Shown here: in pieces, positions 29,643 to 41,368 of the stretch
Layout of the letters: every line of letters starts with the position of its first letter
Position numbering within the stretch: the first letter of the stretch is position 1
DNA from: Polymyxa betae
Lineage: Eukaryota; Endomyxa; Phytomyxea; Plasmodiophorida; Plasmodiophoridae
Reading direction: 5' to 3'
Length of the DNA stretch: 64,000 bases
Assembly (NCBI GenBank): GCA_003693705.1
Contig: RBZT01000832.1
Location: forward strand, 1 to 64,000
The notes under the pieces: model-generated
Database searches by the model: none
What the model saw: only the letters and a program-made list of their open reading frames with translations
What the model was told of the DNA's origin: nothing
Position numbers and translations under genes: made by a program

Positions 29643-30128
29643 TCATTTCTCTCGAATTCGAATCATTTGTGCAGTCAGAGAGCAGGCGCCGACCATCGAC
29701 GAGCTTACGGCGTCATAGGCCACCACAACACAATCTTCGATTGCAGCCCCGATCCGCTCGGCGCCGTTCAAGAACGACTCTGTGATTCGCCGGAATGGGA
29801 TTGCAAACAGGAAAAACTTCTGTCGTCGACGCCGCCCAGACACGATGAGAAGCAGAGGCCCAGGCTGATGCAGAGCTTCGTGCAATTCTGAATCAGTTTC
29901 GATTTCGACCCGATCCAATTCTGAATCGATATACGAGATACGCATCGTGTCGGTATCAATTGGGCTCGAGTCGGTCAGGATCGAGGCAATATCCCTGACA
30001 GTCATGGGTTGGCTGTCGCCAGGGAGAGCCAGAAGCAGCAGCAGCTCGCCCATTACTGAAACTGAGCGAATATTATCTGGCAAGTAATTTTGACCGATCG
30101 CAAACTCCCATTCATATATAGGCGGCAT
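29643..30128 (-). CDS. Small PB1-domain-like protein
   Basis: Single-exon frame of 161 residues, ATG 30128 to TAG 29643. The middle (about residues 45-95) resembles a PB1 fold: a basic/hydrophobic start, an ISYIDSELDRVEIETDSELH stretch equivalent to the acidic OPCA loop, then an LLLIV strand. The rest is hydrophobic, with FLFAIPFRR and a VVVAYDAVSSSM helix. The N-terminus is not obviously a signal peptide. PB1 domains mediate heterodimerisation of scaffold and kinase proteins (family knowledge). It lies tail-to-tail with the gene on its left. Assignment rests on the OPCA-like segment only. Confidence 0.55.
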   Translation of the reverse strand: MPPIYEWEFAIGQNYLPDNIRSVSVMGELLLLLALPGDSQPMTVRDIASILTDSSPIDTDTMRISYIDSELDRVEIETDSELHEALHQPGPLLLIVSGRRRRQKFFLFAIPFRRITESFLNGAERIGAAIEDCVVVAYDAVSSSMVGACSLTAQMIRIREK

Positions 30129-30704
30129 TTCACGATATTCTTTCGTTTTTTCCCAGAAAATACCGACAGCAGCTTATATATTCTTAAGATAATTCTGCAT
30201 TAGGAAGATCTAGAAATCAACTCTAAAGCAACAGAAATCGCTTGGGAAGCTTGCTCGCTTAGCAACTGTCATTGGTCTATCCCTGCCGAGATGATCCATT
30301 ACTGTAATAAGAGGCCGCGCCGCATCGATTTAATTCGTCGCGATCGCCAAATTTTTCTATCGATGAGATCTTACCTACTAGTACGGCGTCGCCGCTGGGC
30401 CTCCGGTGCTGCGGCCCCTCAGTCCGTGCGGCGTTGTTCGCAGTTTCGTCCCAAGACGATCGGACAACGGCCCTCTGCCCTCATTCCTGAATCTCGACCT
30501 TCCACCCTGCCCTTATCGAGCGACGACGACGTCCACGGCTCGTTCAGCAACGATCACAGCGACACGACCAAAGCGATCGGGCGGCCGCCAAAAGGTAATT
30601 TGAGACTGGGCGTCGCGACAACTGTGACGGGGTTCATCTCGTTTCGAGACCACTGCTGTTTCCAGCAGGATATCGCTGGCTAATTCTGATTGCGTGCTGC
30701 AGGC
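30129..30704 (+). promoter_or_regulatory. Upstream region / possible 5' exon of the CCCH gene
   Basis: Divergent spacer between the PB1-like gene and the CCCH gene. Overlapping plus-strand frames (30291-30683 and 30406-30603) stay open. A donor-like AAAAG|GTAATT at about 30594 and an acceptor TGCTGCAG just before ATG 30705 would join the second frame (about 60 basic residues, GRQK) in frame to the CCCH protein. So there may be an upstream exon here. It could equally be an untranslated leader. Confidence 0.35.
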
Positions 30705-31541
30705 AATGGCCTCTAGCTCTGAGCTATGGTCCGTTTCGACTTGGTCACCTGGGACCACCGGTCGAGATGATTGGTCGTTCGTGCCATCGTCGTCACAACT
30801 GCCGAAGGCTAGCTCGGGCTATCACTCCAGGTCTAAATCGGCAGATAACTCGCCATCGCGAGAAGGATCCGGGTTGTCGCAATATGCGCATAATTCGAGT
30901 CTTTACAAAACCGAACTTTGCCGTTCATACAGCGATAATGGTTACTGTCGATATTCGAACAAATGCCAGTTCGCGTTAGTAATTTCGAGATATTGTTTGT
31001 AAAGGCAAGCGCTGATCCGTAAACTAGGCATGGTCTGCAGGATCTTAGACCGGTTGTGCGGCATCGACGATGGAAAACCGAGAAATGCAAAAATTTCTTG
31101 AACGGGTCTTGCCCTTATGGATCTCGTTGTGATTTCATACATCACGACGATCTGATCTACACGGCTTCGGATCCACTCGTTCCTTTATTCACGGAATCAC
31201 CATCAAGACAGTTCCGAGGTCTTTCGGTGAAATCGCCTGCGTTTATTCCCTCCGTAACTGGGAAAACGGCGAGCACGCCTCGTTTCTCCACACCGCTGAC
31301 CGATCCGCCAAAGGTTCAAACTCCCAAGAAATCTGCAAGCTCGTCCCCGCCCGCTCCCATCGGCAAGTCGAAATCTACTGCAAATATGTCGCCTCCGGCT
31401 CCAATTGCAAAACCCTCGTCGACACCAAGCTCGGCAACGAAACGGTTGCCGTTCTTCCAGCATTTGGTTGACGAATCCAAACGCTTGCCAAACCGAGCCA
31501 CCTTTGATTCTGAGCTTGTTGCGTTGATGGCGCAGTTGTGA
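30705..31541 (+). CDS. Tandem CCCH zinc finger protein (tristetraprolin/ZFP36-type)
   Basis: The region has two exons. The first, from ATG 30705, carries a Ser-rich leader and finger 1, KTELCRSYSDNGYCRYSNKC (C-x8-C-x5-C-x3-H). The histidine comes after a 53-nt intron (30975-31027). Finger 2 is KTEKCKNFLNGSCPYGSRC followed by DFIH, spaced C-x7-C-x5-C-x3-H, one residue shorter than the usual C-x8-C. The linker length between fingers is TTP-like. The C-terminal about 130 residues are Ser/Pro/Lys-rich and disordered. Proteins of this family bind AU-rich elements in mRNA 3' UTRs and promote decay. A role in stage-specific mRNA control is inferred. The true start may lie in an upstream exon. Confidence 0.82.
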
Positions 31542-31655
31542 AAATTTATTGTATTTTATCAATTTACATTATCAGCGATTAACTATATGCTACCTTAAAT
31601 ATACTTCCATAATTAATTATTCATCGATTAATATATTGTATATTGATTAATTTAA

Positions 31656-33584
31656 TTATAATTGCATGTCTGGAATTGGTGTCCTTGGTATCTCTATTAA
31701 ACCTAATGCAAGATACCTGCGAGCTCGACATCTTTGGACATTTGTAAGACAATCACTCTGGATTCTCATCATGGTAACTAGACTGTCGGCTTCGTCAGCA
31801 AATTTAGCTAACAATGTCAAATGCGATTCCGGATCTTTTGTCTGAGCAATCCGATCTCGATAGACGATTTTTAATCTGAACGAAGTCAAGAATTCGATAT
31901 ACACAGGATATAGAAGCCAACCTTTCGGAAGAGTTTCGGAACCCAATCTGTAAATTATGTGATTCCGCCAGAAACTGGGTTTTAAGAGACTCAATGGCGC
32001 CATGAAGCTGTGCATCCGAATTTGCTGGCAGAAATGGAATAGGGGTCGGTATTCTAACATCAATCGGAGAGTCCTGCATAACAGGTGTGGATATCTCAGA
32101 GAGATCGTCTGTCACGTTGCTGATAGCGACTTCTTCAGATTCGAATATTATGATGTCACGCTGAGCCGGCTCTGAACCATTACCGGTCATAGTTTTGATT
32201 GGGTCATCTTCACATTGCTCGACTTCGCATTGCCCGCCTTTGCACAACTCATTTTGCTGTTGTCTGTCTGACTCATTTGAACATGCTGTTGATGATGAAT
32301 TGTTCATTTCAGGAGCTTCGACAACACTCTCCATCTTATGCAGCTTGGTAGATTCGTCGTCAATTCGGCACATCGCTTCAGCCGGTTTTTGCATACAAAC
32401 GATGGGCAGTGGCTCGTCGCAAGCAGTGTCATTCCGACAGGTATCGCTATCAGTTGGAAGTGCATCAATTTCAATCAAGGTAGATGCAACGAGTGCTTCT
32501 TTGGCCTGTAACGACACAGGCATGTTACTCATCGTGATGCCCTCTGAGTATTGATCAGAACTGTGCAATGAGGCAGGATTCTCTTCAGTTTCTAGTGCAT
32601 TTTGCAAAAATACAGGAGCATCTTCGATTTCGTCTTCAGCCAATGAGACAGAAATTTCAACAACGTCAAGTTCGGTCTCAATTGGTGCCGACAATTTTCG
32701 GATGGGCTCTGTCTCGCATGCAGCAAAAGTTTCAAACAAGTGAATGGCTTCGGGCTCGACTTCAAGAGACGGTACAGAGACATCAGCAGACTCTGTTTTG
32801 CTTTCCTGATTGTCCTCGCATCGATGTAGCCGCTTCCTTCGTTTGTTACTCCTCAAGTAGACGTCGGCAGTTCTGGACTGCTTCCCATTATCAATGGCGG
32901 ATATTGATTCATATAGTAGCTGACATTGTTTTCCGGTACGATTTGGAAACCACATAGAGAACAATCCTGCAATATCAAATTAAAGAAAACGTTGGAAAGT
33001 GAAGAAGTCGCCCTACCCCATTGTCCTTCATAAGGTCGTTCAACAAGCAACATTTTGAATAAAGATATCTCTTCTTGGCTCCATTCATCTTCAGATAACA
33101 GAACCCCAGGTTTAGCATATTCCATATAATAAGCATTAGGATCGACTGCAACTTTCATCCAAGCCTTTTTCCTTAATTCATTCCATGATTCATAATCAGA
33201 GGGTATCCAGATCGTTGTCTTGGCTTTTGATTTTCGTTTAGTGGATTTCTTTGGCGTCGATTCCTCTTTTGCATGGATTCCCTTAACGTGGGAAGCCATA
33301 GCAGCGCAGGCATGCTCGTAGCGTTCGCGGCATTCTCCTTTTGAGAATCGAGGAAGTCTAATCGAGATCGACGTCCAGTCGATTGGTAAGGGATAACAGC
33401 TTGTTGCTAGCTTAACCACCAGCTCAGTTTCTGATCGAGTCCATTTTTCGGAACCCAGCACGGATTTGTATTCGACGGCGTTGAGTTTCTCGATTGCTGA
33501 TGCTGGATCGGAGAGGGCACTGGAGAGTTCAGGGGAAGGAGCGAAAGTTCTCGTGCGGCGATGGCTGAGGGTTATCTCCACCAT
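31656..33584 (-). CDS. Myb/SANT-domain protein
   Basis: ATG 33584 to TAA 31656. Two SANT/Myb-like modules are visible. The first (about residues 45-95) is KWTRSETELVVKLATSCYPL then CRERYEHA. The second (about 185-240) is DEWSQEEISLFKMLL, then WGLFSMWFPNRTGKQCQLLY, split by an intron at about 33017-32968. Between them lies a Lys/Ser-rich basic patch (STPKKSTKRKSKAK). After about residue 240 comes a long acidic, Ser-rich disordered region, then a final exon (after an intron near 31905) with a helical LLAKFADEADSLVTMM segment. Myb/SANT repeats bind DNA or histone tails, so a nuclear chromatin or transcription role is likely, but I cannot name the orthologue. Confidence 0.7.
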
Positions 33585-34508
33585 GGCCGTGATAAATCAA
33601 GTCGAAAGGAGGAAGAAGGCAGGCTGGGCTGCTTCCCTTCGAGTTTGGCGCCAAAACATCCTCAACGGCAGCGCAGCCTCCAATGGTTTCGCTGCTTCAT
33701 TTTAGTCTTTAGCCTTTTATACAAAAATTTAAGAACTCGTATTAACATTTGTAGCATTGAGATCTCTTTAGTATGATTAGATTGGATTCGATTTACTAGT
33801 TTGTTGATTTTGTCAAAGATCTCTTTAGTAGAATTCTTATCAACTTAATTTTGCATCTCCGGCGTAATAAGCAATTACGTGCCTTTAGAATATTGGAGAC
33901 GCGCTTCTGTCCTACGAACAATATAATGCAACTGTCACAGTTCGATCGAATGGTGTGTTGAGGAAGTAAGTTCCCAACCTATTTTGATTTAAAATGCATC
34001 TTTCTAGATCAAGTTACGCTTTTTTGGTTTTCTCGCAATCTCTAAGGCATTCTGTTCAACCGGAATCTGACGAAGTATTGGAATAAACCAATTCAACATC
34101 TTTCAAAGACTAATCGTGGGAGAAGAACGCTGTTAGTTGTATGTACGGTGGATCACCTTTCAGCAGGGCAGTAAAACGTGTTCTGTTTCAGTGCAGGAGC
34201 TTTATGCCTGCTTGCTTGGTTTCGTTGTTGACAGCCCTGTTTTTGTTTGAGCGAACCGAGCAGGGTCCGTTACTATATATTTTAGCCCTACAAACCCGAA
34301 GGCTGTCAAGCTCGTTAATGCACCAAATTGCATAACCAGCGTAAGAAGAGCTTCAATTTGAAAGCAACAAGACAGGAACAAAGAGCTGCTGATCGATTCC
34401 AAGATGAGATATCGAGAAGAATTCTACAACATAGAACGGTTGGGCATGTGTAAGCCTTCAATAGCAAACGATTTAACCACTTTCGCAAGCAATGATTGAG
34501 AACATTAA
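33585..34508. other. Intergenic with a possible small multi-exon plus-strand gene
   Basis: Between about 33900 and 34445 several plus-strand segments look coding but short: NATVTVRSNGVLRK (about 33930), SQSLRHSVQPESDE, RGRRTLLVVCTVDHLSAG (about 34110), SVTIYFSPTNPKAVKLVN (about 34267) and TRQEQRAADRFQDEISRR (about 34367). Each is bounded by GT and AG sites, which would require introns as short as 20-35 nt. I could not build a phase-consistent chain, so no gene is called. The segments may be a short-intron gene or a decayed one. Confidence 0.25.
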
Positions 34509-35487
<979 letters not shown>

Positions 35488-35841
35488 GGCGGCGATATCA
35501 AACACCGAATTAACTGTAACTTAATCCCGGTAGATAAAATTAAGAATAGAAAGAGAAGAGAGAGCAGGAATTAGGCGACGTGATGTTTTGACTGTAAAAC
35601 CGTGTGACAACGTTGCTACGGTGGACTGGCAGGACTGTTGTGTCCCTTCGGCTTACACCGAAAACACTATCCGAAAAGATCACATCAAGTTTTCTTATGT
35701 AATTTGGCTAAGCAGTATTGATGGGCTTACATTTACAAAGAGCAAAAAATTCGGAAATTGGCATTAGAATAAGCAATGAAACAGTAGGTTATGTTTATGC
35801 AGAACATTTCGGAACACTGGTTTTTGAGATCGATGATGATC
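35488..35841. other. Intergenic
   Basis: About 350 bp between the start of the adenylate kinase gene and the stop of ABCC copy 3. It should hold the adenylate kinase promoter. No ORF, repeat or RNA gene is visible. Confidence 0.4.
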
Positions 35842-38800
35842 TCAGTTTTCAGTAACTGATTGCGGGCGCTGAAGCTGCGATAGAAATCCAGTTTCTGAAT
35901 TGCGCTTGATCTCACAATCACGTTCGTATTTCTCTTGGGCCAGTTGCCTTAACTTTCTGGCAGTGTCCGGCCCAGTTTGTTCAACAAGATCGTAGAACTG
36001 GCCGTTCGGGTTGTTCAGCAGCGTGAAAGGCTTATCGAATTCAACCACTTTGCCAGCATTCATCATCAGAATTCGATCCGATTGGATAATCGTGTTCAGA
36101 CGATGGGCAATCGTCAGAACAGTGCAATCGGAGAAGTTCTCGGTGATCGCTTTCTGAACCAGAGCGTCCGTTTGGGCATCAATGGCGGCAGTAGCTTCAT
36201 CCAAAACGACGACGCGGGACTTCATGAGGATAGCTCGTGCAATACAGAATAGCTGCCTTTGCCCTAAGGAGAATCTGGGACCCTGATCGGCGACTTCAGC
36301 ATCCAGCCCGCCAGGAGCGCTTCTGATGCTATCAGCTAGATTAACAGCAGCTAACGCTTTCCAGATCGCCTCGTCGGTACATGATTTCGTGGGATCCAAA
36401 TTCTCTCGAATCGTTCCAGAAAACAGAACGGATTCTTGGGGAATGATGGCAACTTTTCTTCTAAGATCTTCAAGACCGATAGATGAAATATCCAGCCCAT
36501 CAATCACAATCCGACCAGCGGCTAGTTCGACAATTCGAAGCAGTGCTACTAGTAAAGTTGATTTTCCAGAACCCTGAAGGAAATTAAGAACATTGATGAG
36601 CAAGGGTAGGCGGCAGGCTTACAGTCCTTCCAACGATACCGATCTTTTCTCTCGACTGAATGGTGAAATTAATCTTTTTTAAGACTGCAACACCAAAGGT
36701 CGTGTATCTCAAAACAACATCACGGAAATCGATGCGCCCTTCAGTGGGCCAGTTCTCTTGTGGCCGCGAAGTCTTGATGATAGCAGCGGCTTCCGATGGA
36801 ATTTTCTCAGAAAAGTATTGCAGGTTCCCGACAGAAAGGATAGCCACTTGAGTTTCTTCCCACATTCGTAGAGTCCATTGGACGAAGACCAAAAGCTGTA
36901 GAGCGTTGGAAAGCGATAAACCGACTGTCGCAGCATCAGTTCTTTCAATGACGAAAAAGTATGCATTGAAGAAAATGGCTAACGAACACAGAACATCAAT
37001 GTACAAAGCAACGAAGAATCTGTTGCACTGAATGACATAGTCATAGCACGCTGCATCGTCCAGACTTTCCAACAATTTGTTTCGAAATCGGTCCTGGCAT
37101 CGGAAAGCCCGAATCGAGAACAATCCTTCAAGACTGGTAGTGACGTGTGAAAACATGATGGTTTTGGCAAGCGCTTGTTGATCAGTAAAATGAACAGTAG
37201 CTCCAGATTTTCGGGTGAACCATATCAGGGCACAGCCGATAGCAAATAGAATCAAAATTGCTCCCAACATAGCGAGGAACATCGAGCTTTGCAGGATCAT
37301 GATTAACAGAGAACAAACAGCAAGTGGAAGATACTGCATGAATTGCATCAGCGAATCAGGTAGTCGATCATCAGCATCGGCCTGGTGCTTGGAAGACGAT
37401 TGCAGAATGCGACCAAGAGGAGTTTTATCGTAGAACGCCATCGGAGCGCGAATCAAAGAATGCAGCATGGAATCATGAAGATGCCTGGCCTTTCGGGATG
37501 ACACTGATGACCACCAAATTCCACGAATTGCAACGAACGTTGCAAACAGGAAAACTAAAAAGGCGTAGATCACAAGATCGTAAGTTGGACCAAGCGAATA
37601 GACTTTGAAATCTGAGTTAGGAGCGCCTTGCCAGACCTTGACCCAAAGATCGCTGCCAACACGGAATCCATGGGCAACCCAGAACATCACAAAGACACCG
37701 ATAGAGGCGTAGAGTCCTCCACCAGCTTGGCGAAGATATCGCATCCAGGCTCTCTTATAAGTGACCCATTGGTCAGAAGATTGCTTCTCAGAAACTGCAG
37801 AAGGAGGACTGGCTTCCAAAGGTATCGGCTTCGTGACAGTGGTCAAATGCACCAACCTACAGAATTATTACTGAAAACATCGTTCGCTTTTCTGAAAACC
37901 TACATGTTATGGGCAACCGTTCGAGAGAAATCGCTGTCATAGCGGCCTTCAGAGTCCAATCTTAAATACTTCGGGCCAAATAAAGTCTGATGCTCGTATT
38001 CGGCTTTCTGAACGAGCAATGCTTCATCAACAGTGTGCGCATAGTGCACTTTTGAATTGAATTCGGCAATACGGGTGATCTTATTGAAATTCGCTAACGT
38101 CGCATTAGCAGAAGTTGTTTCCGAATCAGCGGTGACGACTTCCGTCAACTCAATTTCGCATTGTTTACCGGGGATGGGACCCAGTTGATGATCTGCAGAT
38201 TGAGTAACGGAGAGTTCTTCAGTTGGTAGACGAATCGTTCGGATGAGCTCCTCATCAATCTTCTCAGTGACTGTGTTGCTTTCAACGTCGCTGAACTGAG
38301 TCATGAGATCACGGAGACGGCTCTCAGGCTCAGCCATCAGTTCAGTGTATGATCCGTATTGAATAACACGACCTTTGTCCATGATGGCGATACGAGTGCA
38401 TTCTGGTAAATATTGAAGCTGATGGGTGACCAGAATCACAGCGCGATCTTTCAAATAGGTCTTGAAACAATTATCGAAGATATGACGACCGACAGCCTGA
38501 TCGAGGGCACTGAGTGGATCGTCAAGAAGCACGATATCACTGCCTGAATAAACAGCCCGAGCCATTGAAACACGCTGACGCTGACCACCGGAAAGATTGG
38601 CACCACGTTCACTGATTGCGACTTGATCGCCTTCAGGAAACAGAGATAAATCGCGTTCCAAAGAACAAGCGGATATAACATCAGCGTAGCGTTGCTCATC
38701 AAATTCGGAGCCGAACAGGATATTGTCTTTTAGCGTCGAGTTGATCAGCCATGCTTCTTGTGGACAGTACGACATCAAACCACGTGTGCTAATCGAGCCG

Positions 38801-40303
38801 GCAACGATTTTCATCTGTCCCAGAATGGCAGCAGCCAGCGAAGACTTCCCGCTGCCGACATCACCGATCACGGCCAGAATTTCGCCAGGTCGCACTTCGA
38901 GAGAAACATTCTGCAGCGTGTCTGTTGTAGTCTGTTCCCACTTGCAGTTAACATCGCGGAAAACAATCTCGCCATCTTCACAATTTTCATGGTCCCGTTC
39001 ATCGACCATCTCGGCCTTGCGAAGAAAATCATCGAGCGACTTGAAAGCGTTCAAAGCGCTTGAACAAGATTTAACAGCAAGTGGCATCATAAGCAGTGGA
39101 TAACGAAGAGTGTTAAACAGTGAGACTAATGTGAACGCCAGAACGGGGTCAAGCTTACCACCTGTTACTTGAAGGACCAGCAAACAGGTGAGTGAGGCGA
39201 TAACTGGGCCTGCAAAGACAAGGGCGAAGTTGATAGCACGAGCAGTGGTTTGTAGAGCAGCAGCATGGGTCTCATCCGTTCGAACACCGTTGACTTTAGT
39301 ACGTGCAGAATCTTCCCATGCGTAAAACTTGATTAGCTTGATAGCAGTCAAGATTTCAGTCATCAGGTGCAAACGCTGGCTCGCTTTGTTGAAGAAGACG
39401 CCCGATGATTTGGAAACCAACTTGCCCAGGAATACCTGAGTTGGGATAATGATGGCCACAACGAAGAGAATGGGAGCGAGAGTGCTTCGCCATCCGGCCA
39501 AAATCCACGCTATGACCATGATTCCGATGACTTCGATACATCCAGACCACAAGCTAGACAATAATCAGATAACGATACGGTAGAGCGGTAAAAAAGACGA
39601 ACAAGTGAAATTGGGTGGCGGCGTCGGCAATAGCCTCGATATCATTAGCAACCAGAGTCATAATGTGGCCGATATTCACATTAGCAGGAGAGAGAACCAT
39701 CGCTTTCTTGTAGATTATATCGACAAGCGCCGAGCGAAGCCGCAAACCGACCATATAGGTTCCTTGATAAAACCGCTACAGCATTGCATAAGCGAGACTA
39801 TATATACAGTTGACAAGTATTACCTGGATAGTCACTGCTGAGCAAACAGCAGCAACCAAAAGTGCTATAGCCAGAGAAGCAGATGGGGCTATCATCATTT
39901 GTTGGAGCAAATAATAAGCACACAGCCATGTGCAAACAGCCCATGCGATCTTCCAAAGGCCAAGCATGAGATATCTGGCACCGAATGCTTTGAAGGTGGC
40001 TTGAAGCAGGGTTTGAGGCTGATCTTCCCATGCGGAATTGAGGGCGTTACTGGCGGGCTCAGCCCGAGCTCGATTCTCAAGACTGACATGAACGTTCCCA
40101 GGCCCATGAAACAAGCACTTCCAGAGGAGCCGAAAAATCCAAAAGAACGTCAGTCCTGAGATCGGATTGCCCGCTGATAAAGTGAACTTTTCAGGAGTCG
40201 CCGATTTCATGTTAGTCTGGATGCCAGAACCCGGGATATCCGCGACGTTGACAGCAGATTGAGGAACGCGAGTGTTCGGGTTCTTGCTAGTATCAACCGC
40301 CAT
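35842..40303 (-). CDS. ABCC-type (MRP) ABC transporter, copy 3
   Basis: ATG 40303 to TGA 35842, close in sequence and exon order to the plus-strand gene at 21312-25743. It starts with a hydrophilic N-terminus and FTLSAGNPISGLTFFWIFRL. NBD1 has GDVGSGKSSLAAAI, signature LSGGQRQRVSMARAVY and Walker B IVLLDDPLSALD. The linker is charged. NBD2 has GRT|GSGKSTLLVALL with an intron splitting Walker A (about 36623-36573), FSLGQRQLFCIARAI and VVVLDEATAAID. Large stretches of the NBDs and TMD2 are near-identical to copy 2; the linker and the N-terminal 60 residues are the most diverged. The layout TMD1-NBD1-TMD2-NBD2 matches short MRPs. The substrate is unknown. The pair points to a gene duplication, now in opposite orientation. 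Confidence 0.95.
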
Positions 40304-41368
40304 CGGTTTGGATTAGGGTCAGCGACGATAGCCCAGGTAGCAGCTATTGACTAGCGTGTTTGGAGATAGAATTCGACTGTGGAAATGGAGGAAATGGCTC
40401 ACTTCATCCGGCGGAACTCATCGGAGGCGAGTACGAAGCGATCGATCCGACCGATTACTCGGTCTACAAATACGTTCTCGCACAGTGGCGGGACCACCAA
40501 CACTGAAACGGACGGCGATCGTGACCACTTGCAAGTCTCCACATAATCACCAGCTTAACAAGGTCGATGGCAACCATAGCCATGTTATCGATTGCGATCA
40601 AACACGTCCGGGCTTAAAACCTTTCTAAGTCGATGCAGCAGATCCCTTACTCGTAGGAACTGCAGGAGACCGTGTCGCTTCGCTTCCCATGACAGAAGGG
40701 AATCGTTGAGCAGTATGCAAGACTGCCACCAATTGGTAATACGCCACGTCCTCCATTCCAATTTCTGATATTTTCTAAATTCGCAATAAAAAACGTTACA
40801 GTTTCTTGGGTGGCTATTGTCTAGTGACTGGTCTAACAAATGTCCTAATTGGAACACGCCGTTATTGCGTTCGATCGATCAGTTGTTTCCTGTCCCGGTT
40901 TAAGAGACAAAAGCAGCGAAACCCTTGCCCTTTGATTTCGAACACTTCGATTGCAATAAAGATCCACAAAATAATTCTAGAACCCTGGCATTATTTTAAT
41001 CAAACAACTGGCGCGGCTTCTGATCAGCTAGTTATAAAAAATTCCAAATTGCAGAGTTTTCCCAGTAAGAAAAGATTGGGCCTAGAGTCCTAGACCTTGA
41101 ATACAGATTGGAAACTGATTCCTAGAAAATAAAATTATAGATCTGAGAGTAAAACTCGATCGTTCCACATAGAAAGCCTCCATGAAGACGCGACATTATA
41201 GTCGATATAGAAAGCCGTCGCTGAGGGAATAATGAAGCCACAGAGCGGTTTTGGTAGGAAACCGTCGCTAATAATCAACAGTGTGAGTCGACCGAGCTGG
41301 CACGCGACAACGTCACAAACCGTCCAGCATGACGCATGTAGCCAGTTCAAAGCAATAACATTCAAAAG
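40304..41368. other. Intergenic between ABCC copy 3 and the Gln-rich gene
   Basis: About 1.06 kb containing the divergent promoters. A 46-codon open frame (40369-40506, stop TGA) reads LIGGEYEAIDPTDYSVYKYV followed by LAQWRDHQH. It has no in-frame ATG and looks protein-like, so it may be a last exon or a fossil. The remainder (about 40630-41340) is AT-rich and shows no supported gene. Confidence 0.35.

Noticed and set aside
30291-30683. 130-aa ORF upstream of the CCCH gene
   Set aside because: The splice to the CCCH exon from this frame would create an immediate stop. A different overlapping frame fits better.
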